From positions 62,001-126,000 of the forward strand of contig NZ_MWVI01000100.1 of the NCBI RefSeq assembly GCF_002087295.1: a stretch of 64,000 nt of DNA, in the 5' to 3' direction. Below, in pieces: positions 42,237 to 51,266 of the stretch; the first letter of the stretch is position 1, and the number at the start of each line of letters is the position of its first letter. The translations under genes and the position numbers were made by a program. This DNA is from Vreelandella lionensis (lineage in GTDB: Bacteria > Pseudomonadota > Gammaproteobacteria > Pseudomonadales > Halomonadaceae). The notes below the pieces were generated by a model, which had not been told where the DNA came from, did not search any database, and worked only from the letters and a program-made list of their open reading frames with translations.

Positions 42237-43523
42237 ATGGCTGACAGGAAAGCGACATTGACGGTAGACGGTCTCGATAAGACGATCGAGCTACCCATGT
42301 ATTCCGGCACACTTGGCCCCGACGTCATCGACGTGCGCGGCCTAGGTGCTGAAGGCCTGTTTACCTACGACCCCGGCTTTATGGCCACCTCTTCCTGCCA
42401 GTCCGCAATCACCTATATCGATGGCGGCAAGGGCGTACTGCTGCACCGCGGCTACCCCATTGATCAACTGGCGAAAGAGTCGAACTTTGTAGAAGTTTGT
42501 TACACCCTGCTGTTTGGCGAGCTTCCCAATGATGAGCAGTATGCTGATTTCGAATCTCGCATTCGCAATCACACGATGGTGCATGACCAGATCAACAACT
42601 TCTTCAAAGGGTTCCGCCGCGATGCGCACCCGATGTCGATTCTGTGTGGTGTGGTAGGCGGCCTTGCCGCTTTCTACCATGATCACATGGACATTACTCA
42701 GGAAGAAGATCGGGTGATCAGCGCTATTCGCCTCATTGCTAAAATGCCGACCCTGGCAGCAATGTCGCACAAATATAACGTTGGCCAACCGTTCAACTAT
42801 CCGCGCAACGACCTGAGCTATGCAGAGAACTTCCTCTACATGATGTTCAGCAACCCGTGCGAAGAGTACAAAATCAATCCGGTATACGCGAAAGCCATGG
42901 ACCGCATCTTTATGCTGCATGCGGACCACGAGCAGAACGCTTCTACCTCGACCGTTCGCCTAGCTGGCTCTACCGGTGCTAACCCGTTTGCCTGTATCAG
43001 CGCCGGTATCGCGGCTCTGTGGGGCCCGGCTCACGGCGGCGCAAACGAAGCCGTATTGAACATGCTCGATGAGATTGGTGACGACTCAGAAGAGAACATT
43101 CAGCGCTTCGTGGATAAAGCCAAAGATAAGAATGACCCGTTCAAACTGATGGGCTTTGGTCACCGCGTTTACCGCAACTTCGACCCACGCGCCAAAGTGA
43201 TGAAAGAGACCTGCGACGAAGTGTTGGCCGAGCTAGGCATGGCCGACGACCCGCAGCTCAAAATCGCCAAGCGCCTGGAACAGATTGCCCTGGAAGATGA
43301 ATACTTCATCGAGCGTAAACTGTACCCGAACGTTGATTTCTACTCAGGCATTATCCTGAAAGCCATGGGTATTCCGACCAATATGTTCACTGTGATCTTT
43401 GCAGTATCGCGCACCATTGGCTGGATCTCTCACTGGCACGAAATGCTCAGCGAAAGCTACAAAATCGGCCGCCCGCGCCAGCTGTATATCGGTCACGAAA
43501 AACGTGACTATCCTACCAAGTGA
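42237..43523 (+). CDS. gltA: Citrate synthase
   Basis: The intact 428-residue, type II citrate synthase condenses oxaloacetate and acetyl-CoA. Catalytic regions are [15 protein letters not shown] (His), [15 protein letters not shown] (His and CoA contacts) and the late Asp in [14 protein letters not shown]. The N-terminal domain typical of hexameric, NADH-sensitive gram-negative enzymes is present ([15 protein letters not shown]). AAAGGAGG lies 8 bases before the ATG. A strong terminator follows. Confidence 0.97.
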   Translation: MADRKATLTVDGLDKTIELPMYSGTLGPDVIDVRGLGAEGLFTYDPGFMATSSCQSAITYIDGGKGVLLHRGYPIDQLAKESNFVEVCYTLLFGELPNDEQYADFESRIRNHTMVHDQINNFFKGFRRDAHPMSILCGVVGGLAAFYHDHMDITQEEDRVISAIRLIAKMPTLAAMSHKYNVGQPFNYPRNDLSYAENFLYMMFSNPCEEYKINPVYAKAMDRIFMLHADHEQNASTSTVRLAGSTGANPFACISAGIAALWGPAHGGANEAVLNMLDEIGDDSEENIQRFVDKAKDKNDPFKLMGFGHRVYRNFDPRAKVMKETCDEVLAELGMADDPQLKIAKRLEQIALEDEYFIERKLYPNVDFYSGIILKAMGIPTNMFTVIFAVSRTIGWISHWHEMLSESYKIGRPRQLYIGHEKRDYPTK

Positions 43524-43559
43524 TTGGCGGCTAACGCGCTAATGCACGCATAGGATGAC

Positions 43560-43584
43560 AAAGGCCACCCACGGGTGGCCTTTT
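43560..43584 (+). terminator. Rho-independent terminator of gltA
   Basis: AAAGGCCACCC (43560-43570) pairs with GGGTGGCCTTT (43573-43583), followed by TTTTG. It lies 37 bases after the gltA stop. Confidence 0.88.
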
Positions 43585-43615
43585 GTTTGCTTCCTACCAA
43601 CAACAAAGGTGTTTT

Positions 43616-44497
43616 ATGCGATCTATTACCACCGTTGCTTTTATTGGCCTAGGCGTAATGGGCTACCCTATGGCCGGCCACCTTGCCAAACAAGGCCTTA
43701 CCACTCGCGTTTACAACCGTACTGCCAGCAAGGCAGAGGCATGGGCCAAGGCGTTTGGCGGCACGGCTCACTCAACACCCGCCGAAGCGGCTGAGGGCGC
43801 TGATTTAGTGTTGGTATGCGTGGGAAATGACGACGATGTTCGCCAAGTAACCACCGGGCCAGACGGCGCTCTCAGCACCATGATGAGCGGCAGCTACTTA
43901 GTAGACCACACCACCGCGTCGGCCGATCTGGCCTTGGAGCTGGACGCAGCTTGCCGCGAGAAAGGCGTGGCATTTATTGATGCACCGGTGTCTGGCGGCC
44001 AACAGGGGGCCGAGAACGGCGCGCTAACGATTATGTGCGGCGGTGAGCAAAACCACTTCGACACTGTGGCGCCCTTTCTCAACCACTACGCCCGCGCCGT
44101 CACACTGATGGGAACTGCCAGCAGCGGTCAGCTCACCAAGATGGTGAACCAAATCTGTATTGCCGGTTTAGTGCAAGGGCTAGCGGAAGGACTGCATTTT
44201 GCGGAACAGGCAGGACTAGACCAGCATCAAGTGATTGACGTCATCTCCAAAGGAGCGGCTGGCTCCTGGCAAATGGAGAACCGCCACAAAACAATGATCG
44301 CCAATGAGTATAACCACGGCTTCGCGGTGGACTGGATGCGCAAGGATTTGGGCATTTGCCTAGAGCAAGCACGTAGGCTAAATGCCACCCTCCCCGTTAC
44401 CGCCCTAGTCGACCAGTTTTATGCGGATGTACAGCGTATGGAAGGTGGCCGCTGGGATACTTCATCGCTATTAAAACGGCTGCGCAAGCCTGAATAA
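43616..44497 (+). CDS. NAD(P)-dependent beta-hydroxyacid dehydrogenase (3-hydroxyisobutyrate dehydrogenase family)
   Basis: The 293-residue oxidoreductase has the N-terminal Rossmann motif VAFIGLGVMGYPMAGHLAK, the substrate signature DAPVSGGQQGAENGALTIMCGG and the catalytic Lys in GSGQLTKMVNQ... written here as SSGQLTKMVNQI. The C-terminal helical domain includes the AAGSWQMENR segment. The ATG at 43616 follows AAAGGTG; an upstream in-frame ATG at 43583 overlaps the gltA terminator and is rejected. The natural substrate (3-hydroxyisobutyrate, tartronate semialdehyde or another) cannot be decided. Confidence 0.9.
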   Translation: MRSITTVAFIGLGVMGYPMAGHLAKQGLTTRVYNRTASKAEAWAKAFGGTAHSTPAEAAEGADLVLVCVGNDDDVRQVTTGPDGALSTMMSGSYLVDHTTASADLALELDAACREKGVAFIDAPVSGGQQGAENGALTIMCGGEQNHFDTVAPFLNHYARAVTLMGTASSGQLTKMVNQICIAGLVQGLAEGLHFAEQAGLDQHQVIDVISKGAAGSWQMENRHKTMIANEYNHGFAVDWMRKDLGICLEQARRLNATLPVTALVDQFYADVQRMEGGRWDTSSLLKRLRKPE

Positions 44498-44526
44498 CGC
44501 TTGACTTTTTAGCACTGCCAGCCTGG

Positions 44527-44561
44527 ACAGGGTTTTCCACACTATCTGTGGATAACCCTGT
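44527..44561. other. Imperfect hairpin carrying a consensus DnaA box
   Basis: A 15-bp stem with one mismatch (44527-44541 with 44547-44561, loop CTATC) whose right arm contains TGTGGATAA, the reverse complement of the DnaA box TTATCCACA. The left arm has the one-mismatch copy TTTTCCACA. A further TTGTGCACA-like site lies at about 44701-44710. The rest of 44562-44876 is AT-rich, with no gene visible. Confidence 0.5.
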
Positions 44562-44876
44562 TCACAACCACTAGAAAACGTCCCACAATCGCCATGAACA
44601 GTGACCCAGCCTTAAATTGGTCATTTTTTGATCTACCATAAACTACTGATTTTAAAGAAATTAAGCTAAATCGCTGATTTTTTGCTTCATATTTATGTGG
44701 TTGTGCACAACCTGTTCCACGGAGACGCAAAAGTGGACAAGTCAAGCACAATATTGACAAAAAACGCGTGAAATAGACGCAAGTTCCAGACGACGGGAAT
44801 GCAAAAAGAGCAAGTGAGAAAACTCATTGCTATTTGCTAATGATAATATTTTGGACGTGCGGATATAGATATGAGG

Positions 44877-44952
44877 TGGCGTCCCATAGGGGGTTCGAAC
44901 CCCTGTTACCGCCGTGAAAGGGCGGTGTCCTAGACCACTAGACGAATGGGAC
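44877..44952 (-). tRNA. tRNA-Glu (UUC)
   Basis: A 76-base cloverleaf on the minus strand. The acceptor GTCCCAT / ATGGGAC, the T-loop GGTTCGAACCC and anticodon loop CTTTCAC give anticodon TTC (Glu). The discriminator G and CCA are encoded (44880-44877). It lies downstream of gltX, which encodes its charging enzyme. Confidence 0.95.
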
Positions 44953-45003
44953 GTATCTAACCTGGAAGCATCTTTGACAAGGCAACATCAGTGCTACTGA
45001 TAT

Positions 45004-45079
45004 TGGTGGAGCCTAGCGGGATCGAACCGCTGACCTCAACACTGCCAGTGTTGCGCTCTCCCAGCTGAGCTAAGGCCCC
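45004..45079 (-). tRNA. tRNA-Ala (GGC)
   Basis: A 76-base cloverleaf on the minus strand starting GGGGCCTTAGCTCAGCTGGG. The anticodon loop CTGGCAG gives anticodon GGC (Ala). The T-arm GGTTCGATCCC and an encoded CCA end (45006-45004) are present. It is 51 bases upstream of tRNA-Glu and probably shares its transcript. Confidence 0.95.
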
Positions 45080-45149
45080 ACATGTCTTGAAGACGGAGCG
45101 TATACTACTGATTCGCCTGATCTTCGTCAAGCCTATTTATCGAAGAAAA

Positions 45150-45180
45150 CGCCGCGCTCTCACGCTAAGATCGCGCGGCG
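45150..45180 (-). terminator. Hairpin after gltX
   Basis: CGCCGCGC (45150-45157) pairs with GCGCGGCG (45173-45180) around a 15-base loop. On the minus strand a T-run follows. It probably ends the gltX transcript before the tRNA genes. Confidence 0.65.
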
Positions 45181-45210
45181 CTCTTCTCAATCACCAGTAA
45201 CGATGATTAT

Positions 45211-46688
45211 TTACAGGTCGCGGTACTCTTTTTCAAAGCGCTTCGCCTGCTTTTTGGACACGCCACCCAATACGGCAATCGCATGGCGAAGCCGTGCACG
45301 CGTCACGTCAGAGCCAAGAATAGCCATCGCATCCATCACCGAGGTGCTTGAGGTACTGCCTGTAATGGCAATAAACACTGGTGCCAGGAAGGCCTTCATT
45401 TTTAGCTCAAAGTGCTCTGCCAGACTTTTGACTTCCTCCAGCAACGCTTCTTTATGCCAAGCAGAGACGCCTTCAAAGCGCCATACCAGGAATTGCAGCA
45501 GTTTCACTAGCTCTTCGTTGTCCAGCTTTACGCTGTCAAAATCATCTTTAGTGATTGCGGGCAAGCCAGAGAAAAAGTGGCCCGCCAGGGAACAACCTGG
45601 GAGAGCGTTTCTACCCGAGGGCGGACTTGCGGCAAAATCTGCTTCACGTAGGCATCATTGAACGCCCACTCACGCAGCGCCTGCAGCAGTGCGTCGTCAT
45701 CCAGGTCTTCACGGATATAGACACCGTTCAACCACGTCAATTTCTCTAGGTCGAACACGGGCCCGCCGAGCGAGACACGCTGAATATCAAATTCTGCCAT
45801 CATCTCTGACAAGCTGAATTTTTCACGCTCATCAGGCATCGACCAACCCATACGGCCCAGGTAGTTGGTCACGGCCTGGGGTAAAAAGCCCATGCGGCGA
45901 TAGTAATTGATCGACGTTGGGTTTTTACGCTTGGAGAGCTTGGACTTATCCGGGTTACGCAGCAGCGGCATATGGCAAAGCTGCGGCATTTCCCAACCAA
46001 AGTACTCATACAGCAGTTGATGCTTCGGCGCGGAATTGATCCACTCTTCACCACGCAGCACGTGGGTAATGCCCATTAAATGATCGTCCACCACGTTAGC
46101 TAAGTGGTACGTAGGCATACCGTCTGATTTCATCAGAATCTGAGCATCAACCTGCGCCCAATCCACTTCAATCGTACCGCGCAGCATATCGCTAACCACG
46201 CACACGCCTTCGCTGAGCACGTTCATACGAATCACATAGGGCCAGCTTTCCTGCTCACGACGTGATTGCTCTTCTGCGTCCAGGGCTAAATCAGTTGGCT
46301 TCAATGCCAAATGCAGGCCTGCCTCTTTGCGTGACTCGCGCAGCTCATCAAGCTCTTCGCTGGTGCGGTAACACTTAAAGGCATGCCCGGCGTCTAGCAA
46401 CTGCTGGGCATACTTCGCATAAATATCGCCCCGCTCGCTTTGCCGATACGGCCCGTGGGGACCACCTACATCCGGACCTTCATCCCACTCAAGCCCCAAC
46501 CAACGCAATGAGTCGAGAATCATCTGTTCTGACTCAGGAGTGGAGCGTACTTGATCGGTGTCTTCAATACGCAAAATGAACTGACCGCCGTGCTGGCGAG
46601 CAAAGCAGAGATTAAACAGTGCAATATAGGCCGTGCCTACATGGGGGTCTCCAGTAGGAGAAGGCGCGATACGAGTACGTACGGTCAT
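45211..46688 (-). CDS. gltX: Glutamyl-tRNA synthetase (frameshifted)
   Basis: The class I synthetase charges tRNA-Glu and is about 493 residues when joined. The HIGH-type motif lies in [15 protein letters not shown] and the KMSKS-type motif is KLSKRKNP. The anticodon-binding C-terminal domain ([18 protein letters not shown] to [10 protein letters not shown]) is in another frame. One C is missing from a short run at about 45588-45590, where [13 protein letters not shown] is expected. The ATG at 46688 is preferred over a TTG three bases upstream. The gene is normally essential, so the break is probably an error in the sequence. Confidence 0.94.
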
Positions 46689-46975
46689 CAACAGTTCCCT
46701 TTAGCAGTTAAGCGTGGCGCCATTATACGCACCCTAAGAACAACCAACAGCATTGGGAAGGGAACGAGTTTGACTTAAAAGCGTCTGATCGAAAGCTCTC
46801 AGAACATAGATAGGAAGATGCGCGTTAAAGCACAATCGCTTAGTATGGTGTAGTACCTATGATTCGTGTTCATGCATGAGAATGAATCTCACTATTTTCA
46901 GCATGTTCAGAGCGCCACCTATCAAGGTGGAAGTACATTCAACGAGCTGATTTAGCTCATCGACAGGAAAATGAA
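46689..46975. promoter_or_regulatory. Divergent region between gltX and the XRE gene, candidate operator
   Basis: TCATGCATGA (46870-46879) is a perfect palindrome, and TGAGA-N5-TCTCA (46877-46891) overlaps it. They lie 85-105 bases upstream of the XRE/S24-like regulator gene and could be its binding site. No gene is seen in these 287 bases. Confidence 0.4.
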
Positions 46976-47500
46976 ATGGAATCGCTAGGCTCACGTATCA
47001 AGCAACTGCGACTTCGGGCCAAGCTCAACAAAGCTGCCCTTGCACGTAAAGTTGGCGTGTCAGATGTCACCATTTCTTATTGGGAGTCCGGGGCGATCAA
47101 GCAGATCGGTCATGAACGCTTAGTAGCGCTCGCCGATGCCCTTGATTGCTCGCTGGCTACCCTTTTGGAAGGTGACAGTGCGCCTCAACTGTTGACCCTG
47201 ACCCATACTGGTCCCCTCCCCTGGGAACAGGTTCAGGCAACGACCATTACCGTACCGCATCATCTGCCGTTGAAGATTGACTGGAAAGCACCTTGCGTGA
47301 TGGCCACCCCTGGCAAAGAAACGGATTTTTCACCAGTAGCCTCTGGTGATTTGCTGTTGCTTGGCCCAACGCATGTGTTTCATAAAGCAGGCCACTATCT
47401 CATCCAGCGTGATGGCCGATTTGTCATTGAGCACTTCTCCAAAGCGCCCACTGACACCTCGATTCATGCGGTGTTGTTAGCACACTGGTGTCCTGCCTAA
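46976..47500 (+). CDS. XRE-family regulator with S24-like C-terminal domain
   Basis: The 174-residue protein has an N-terminal helix-turn-helix (residues 1-60: SRIKQLRLRAKLNKAALARKVGVSDVTISYWESG). The C-terminal domain resembles the LexA/CI peptidase S24 fold (VASGDLLLLGPTHVFHKAGHYLIQRDGRFVIEHFSKA). The usual catalytic Ser-Lys pair is not obvious, so self-cleavage is doubtful. It resembles prophage-type repressors but no phage genes are adjacent. It opens the accessory region that ends at dusA. Confidence 0.75.
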   Translation: MESLGSRIKQLRLRAKLNKAALARKVGVSDVTISYWESGAIKQIGHERLVALADALDCSLATLLEGDSAPQLLTLTHTGPLPWEQVQATTITVPHHLPLKIDWKAPCVMATPGKETDFSPVASGDLLLLGPTHVFHKAGHYLIQRDGRFVIEHFSKAPTDTSIHAVLLAHWCPA

Positions 47501-47519
47501 AGCATCTACCTCCCCATCC

Positions 47520-48098
47520 CTACTTGTCCTCAATAACGTCCACCTGGTCGCGCGTCCGTCTTGGTTCACTGCCTACCAAGAAACGGCGCGAGTAGGTGGC
47601 TACCTGCCCTAACCCATGGCGGGACTGGCTGATGAGCTCTCCCGCCAAGTATTCGCCCTGGGTACCAATGCGGGCCTGCACGCTTTCTGGCTGCACGGTG
47701 GCTTCGCCTAACTGCACGGTGACAAGATAACTGCCATCCGGTAAGCCACTGCCAGAGCCCAGTGGGCCAGCTTCAAATTTACCATTCACCACACGTGTAC
47801 GCTCTTGCCAGCGTACGCGGCTAATTTCTCGCTCTACCACTACTTGTAGCTGGGCATCATTTGGCAGATTGGTTTCGCCTTCCACCATCAAACGCCGGTC
47901 TGGACGTAAAAAAGCAGCGGTTGAAATCATTACATCGAGCGGCTCAACCTGTTGTGCAGACGGCTCAGGTTTAGAAGCACGCTCTTCGGCCACTGAGTGT
48001 GGCTGGTGTTGTGCGACCTCTTCCTCAGGCCCACTACAGCCGTACAACAGCAGGGTCCCCACTAGCGCCACGCCAACATAACCTAGCGTTTTCCCCAT
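47520..48098 (-). CDS. Hypothetical lipoprotein
   Basis: The 192-residue protein has a lipoprotein signal peptide ending LLLYGC at residue 21, then an acidic, Gln/Pro/Ser-rich spacer (about 22-50). A beta-rich domain follows, with Val-rich strands such as LQVVVEREISRVRWQERTRV and GSYLVTVQLGEATVQPE. I do not recognise the family. It converges on the XRE gene, with 19 bases between the two stops. Confidence 0.65.
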   Translation of the reverse strand: MGKTLGYVGVALVGTLLLYGCSGPEEEVAQHQPHSVAEERASKPEPSAQQVEPLDVMISTAAFLRPDRRLMVEGETNLPNDAQLQVVVEREISRVRWQERTRVVNGKFEAGPLGSGSGLPDGSYLVTVQLGEATVQPESVQARIGTQGEYLAGELISQSRHGLGQVATYSRRFLVGSEPRRTRDQVDVIEDK

Positions 48099-48667
48099 AA
48101 CGACTCCTCATCTTCTGTAATAGGCGTAACACTGCCTCTCTCGGGCTCTCACCATACCGCTTTTGACCGCAAAATACGCAATGTGATGCAGGGGTTGTGC
48201 AATATCAAATCAGCTTACGCTGGCCTCGAATTAAGCTAGCCACTGCTGCCCCCACTGATATAAAGATGAGCAATTTTATTTCCTAATGCCATTGAGCGCG
48301 GCGACGAGTGCCACACCTATGGTTTAGTGGTGTCCGGCTGCCATTCAGCAGGCGACACCTTCGAAAACGCCCTAGCCAACGCCCATTACATACGAGGCTT
48401 TTTATAGGTGGTTGCCTCCCAGCGAGTAGCTGGATCTCAATAAAAACCGTTAGCCAAAACAGCTTTTTAGCCAGCAAAGACGCTCTAAACAGGTTTGCGC
48501 AGTGCAGCACGGAAAGTGGCAAAGTGACACGTTTTGTGGCCAATCTGCCTTGCGCTGTCCACTTAAAGTGTCAGACTATAGCCATGTATAACAGAGTAAA
48601 ACCCTCAAAAAGACCCCACTTTCAAACCGCCGTATTTCACACCTAGCACCAAGCTGGGGGGTAGATC
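48099..48667. other. Gene-poor region upstream of the toxin-antitoxin pair
   Basis: No reading frame in these 569 bases looks like a gene by codon use. Close to the antitoxin gene, TGACAC (48525-48530) and GTGTCA (48568-48573) face each other, and a CACTT-A-AAGTG palindrome lies at 48560-48570, next to a possible -10 element. These could be the autoregulatory operator of the antitoxin. Confidence 0.35.
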
Positions 48668-49348
48668 ATGACCGCATGCACTAACATCGGGCTTTACAGC
48701 CCCAGGCAAGCAGAGCGCCTCATTGGCGTAGACGCGGAGAAGATCCGCCGTTGGCTGATGCCTGAGCGGTCAACCAAAGGGCCTCTCTGGGAACCCGAAC
48801 CCCAAGCGTTAGGCGCAGAAGACACGCTGAGCTTTAAGGACCTGCTAGAACTGCGTGCGGTGGAGCAATTCCGTCGCCACAACGTGAGCTTGCCGGTGAT
48901 TCGTGAAGCACTACACGTGCTCAGAGACTACTTGCAGCGTGACTATCCTCTGATCAACCCTCAACTCAGCACAGATGGCAAAAAAGTGTTTTTGAAGGTG
49001 CTGGAAGACAGCGGCGAAACGGCCATCACCGACCTCGTGAAACGTCAAAACGTGTTTCATGCTGTGATCTCCCCTTCGCTGAAAGCGGATATTGAGTTTG
49101 ACCCATCCGGCTGCCCGATTCGCTGGAAGCCTGATCCCGAGGACGAGAACATCGTGGTCGATCCTCGCTTTGCCTTCGGCAAGCCCATTGTGCTACCCAG
49201 CCACATGCCCACCGCCACCCTGGCTCAAGCGGCAGAGGTAGAAGGCAGCGCCGAAGCGGCAGCCCGTGCGTATGAGTTGACACAAGAGGAAGTGGAACGC
49301 GCCGTAAAATTCGAGACAAGGGTTTTATCGGGTGCACTTCTTCATTGA
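48668..49348 (+). CDS. MerR-like / DUF433 antitoxin
   Basis: The 226-residue protein has an N-terminal MerR-like winged-helix region (YSPRQAERLIGVDAEKIRRWL, SFKDLLELRAVEQFRRHNVSLPVIREAL). The C-terminal DUF433-type domain contains IVVDPRFAFGKPIVLPSHMPTATLAQAAEVEGSAEA and ends AARAYELTQEEVERAVKFE. DUF433 proteins are antitoxins paired with PIN-like toxins. The downstream toxin gene overlaps its 3' end by 17 bases. It probably represses its own operon. Confidence 0.78.
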   Translation: MTACTNIGLYSPRQAERLIGVDAEKIRRWLMPERSTKGPLWEPEPQALGAEDTLSFKDLLELRAVEQFRRHNVSLPVIREALHVLRDYLQRDYPLINPQLSTDGKKVFLKVLEDSGETAITDLVKRQNVFHAVISPSLKADIEFDPSGCPIRWKPDPEDENIVVDPRFAFGKPIVLPSHMPTATLAQAAEVEGSAEAAARAYELTQEEVERAVKFETRVLSGALLH

Positions 49349-49739
49349 CGAAAACATCAGCCATCACATTGCCAGCGCTCTTAACCACCTAGCCAAACTC
49401 TGCAGCGAAAGCCATACCATCGTGCATGCCAAAACCTTTAACGGAGGCCATGGCGTGCCCGACCAAGTGTGGCTTGAACGCCTTCAACAATCAGAGGAAA
49501 CCTGGGTGATCCTGTCGAAGGATCGCTTCAATAAAGGTGACCCGGAAATGCTTGCCTTCGAATATTGCGGGATTACCACAATTAACCTGGGTAAGGACTG
49601 GAAAAAGAAAAACGTCTGGCAAACCGCGCTGCGCTTGATTGAATGGTGGCCCGTCATATCCAAAAGAAGTGATTCAGACAACAGGCCCCATGCACTACGA
49701 CCTGACTTGGGTAAGATCCCCCAAGCTAAAGGGACGTAG
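49332..49739 (+). CDS. PIN-like domain toxin (DUF5615/VapC45-like)
   Basis: The 135-residue protein starts at GTG 49332 inside the antitoxin gene. The opening FFIDENISHHIASALNHL has the first acidic residues of the PIN fold (Asp-Glu). A second acidic site lies in WVILSKDRFNKGDPEM and a late IIE-type region in TALRLIEWWPV. Such proteins are putative RNA-cleaving toxins neutralised by the upstream DUF433 protein. The C-terminal 20 residues look unstructured. A terminator follows. Confidence 0.75.
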   Translation: MHFFIDENISHHIASALNHLAKLCSESHTIVHAKTFNGGHGVPDQVWLERLQQSEETWVILSKDRFNKGDPEMLAFEYCGITTINLGKDWKKKNVWQTALRLIEWWPVISKRSDSDNRPHALRPDLGKIPQAKGT

Positions 49740-49768
49740 GAAAGCTGTTAAGTGATCTTTTTGTACAA

Positions 49769-49795
49769 AAAGCCCCGCAAAATTAGCGGGGCTTT
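49769..49795 (+). terminator. Rho-independent terminator of the toxin-antitoxin operon
   Basis: AAAGCCCCGC (49769-49778) pairs with GCGGGGCTTT (49786-49795) around a 7-base loop. It lies 30 bases after the toxin stop and just before the convergent membrane-protein gene, which it may also serve. Confidence 0.82.
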
Positions 49796-49817
49796 CCGTT
49801 ATTGTCATTTATTATAG

Positions 49818-51266
49818 CTAACCAATCCAAGGTTCAATGAGCTTTGGTAAATTCCATGTTGCCCAAGCTAGTAATAAATAAGCACAACCTGTAATAAACA
49901 AGAAAAAATAGAAAGTTCTTCGCCGCTTATCGATAGGCTGAAGAAAACGGTTTTGCTTATCCGCCTGTGATGAATAGTGCTGTAATACATCGAGCCATGC
50001 TTTGCTTTCCTGATCAGCAAGCAAAACATCTCGCCAGTGTGCAGCTAATTGGAGAACAAATGACAATAATAAGTAGCAAGACAGAACTTTTACCAAAAAT
50101 GCCAACTCAGCGCTAACTAATAGGTCTTCGAAGTTGTTCTTATCGAATTTGGCAATGAACGAAAAAGCAACAAAAAATAAAATACCAAGTGCATCACGTG
50201 TGAGCGAATTAACAAGTTCACGAACCTTCGCAGCGTATAAATCTGCATGAGATTTCATGTCCTTCATAAGCTCACGCACTTCTTTATGGTAAGCGTCTTT
50301 ACGTTCTAGAATAACAAATGCATAGCTGTCACGTGCTTGGTACAGAGCGGCTTCGAGGTGATTTTCCATACCTGAAAGCAAAGATTGTTCTCGCTCAATA
50401 TCGATTGACAACCTGTCCATTACTAGACTGAGGCGAGTTTCAGGTCTCTCTTCATATACCCAGAGAACTGCCTCGATTAAAATCTTTAGTGTCTTAGCAC
50501 TTACAATCTGATCTTCATCATACAACGGCATAGAAATACGCTTTGTGCCTTTCAGGGTAGCTTCATAACGACCTTCAATACAGCGTAATTCTTGCACGAG
50601 ACAAACAGACAATACCATTGAGCTCAATTTAACCAATGGAGCTACTTCTGGATTTTCTAAATCTCCCCAGGTTAGAGCATATCCCATAGTGCAAACCCGT
50701 AGTCCACGGGTAGCGTTAGTATGAATTAATCCATGAACGTCTTTAGATTCGGGCAGGCTAATTGTTTCAACGCTAGGGCATGGCGCTCCTGGAGGCATAA
50801 CCCAGAGCAGTGGTCCTCCAACACTTTGCGAAAGCCCTTGAACTCTTATTGTCACGGGCTTCGCAAAGTCAGGGATATTGCCTGTAGGGTACAAGCAAGG
50901 GTCCCAGTTAATAAGCCACTGCTGGAAACCATTAACACTAAAGAACAGTAATGTTGTCTCATCGCCTCTTGCTCGGAGGCGACCTGCTATGGGCGTTTTA
51001 CCTAAGATTAAACGCCAAGGTTCACCATCAAAATCGCTTGTAGATAGATCTTCTGCATCAATAGTGTCGCCAGTATCAACGATTTTCAGCATTGGCGATT
51101 CAATGCCTAATCGCTCAATGTGGTTAAATACGCTCAACAGCCTTTCTCGCACAGATGCGCTAAGCTCATCACCTTCCATAATCAAGCGTAAGCCCTCATC
51201 AATTTCTTGCGATGCATGAGGGCGAAGATCATCAATGGCCTGGAGCAGATCCAAAACAGGATACAT
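49818..51266 (-). CDS. Unrecognised membrane protein with C-terminal helices (accessory)
   Basis: The 482-residue protein is of unknown family. Residues 1-300 look soluble, mixed alpha/beta. A long charged helical stretch follows (about 290-355, IEREQSLLSGMENHLEAALY, KDAYHKEVRELMKDMKSHAD), possibly a coiled coil. Three or four hydrophobic helices lie in the last 130 residues (LGILFFVAFSFIAKF, LVKVLSCYLLLSFVLQLAA, TFYFFLFITGCAYLLLAWATW). ATG 51266 is preferred, with AGGTGAG upstream; GTG at 51278 is in frame. Base composition is visibly more AT-rich than the flanks. It overlaps the end of the NA37-like gene by 35 bases, so the two form one unit. Soluble sensor plus membrane effector is a common defence layout, but that is speculation. 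Confidence 0.7.
   Translation of the reverse strand: MYPVLDLLQAIDDLRPHASQEIDEGLRLIMEGDELSASVRERLLSVFNHIERLGIESPMLKIVDTGDTIDAEDLSTSDFDGEPWRLILGKTPIAGRLRARGDETTLLFFSVNGFQQWLINWDPCLYPTGNIPDFAKPVTIRVQGLSQSVGGPLLWVMPPGAPCPSVETISLPESKDVHGLIHTNATRGLRVCTMGYALTWGDLENPEVAPLVKLSSMVLSVCLVQELRCIEGRYEATLKGTKRISMPLYDEDQIVSAKTLKILIEAVLWVYEERPETRLSLVMDRLSIDIEREQSLLSGMENHLEAALYQARDSYAFVILERKDAYHKEVRELMKDMKSHADLYAAKVRELVNSLTRDALGILFFVAFSFIAKFDKNNFEDLLVSAELAFLVKVLSCYLLLSFVLQLAAHWRDVLLADQESKAWLDVLQHYSSQADKQNRFLQPIDKRRRTFYFFLFITGCAYLLLAWATWNLPKLIEPWIG

Noticed and set aside
44498..44876. Replication origin near the DnaA-box hairpin
   Set aside because: Only one exact box, no dnaA, dnaN, gidA or parAB genes nearby, and no clear cluster of AT-rich 13-mers.
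48308..48646. 112-codon plus-strand frame
   Set aside because: Composition is not protein-like, no ribosome site, and it runs across the putative promoter of the antitoxin gene.
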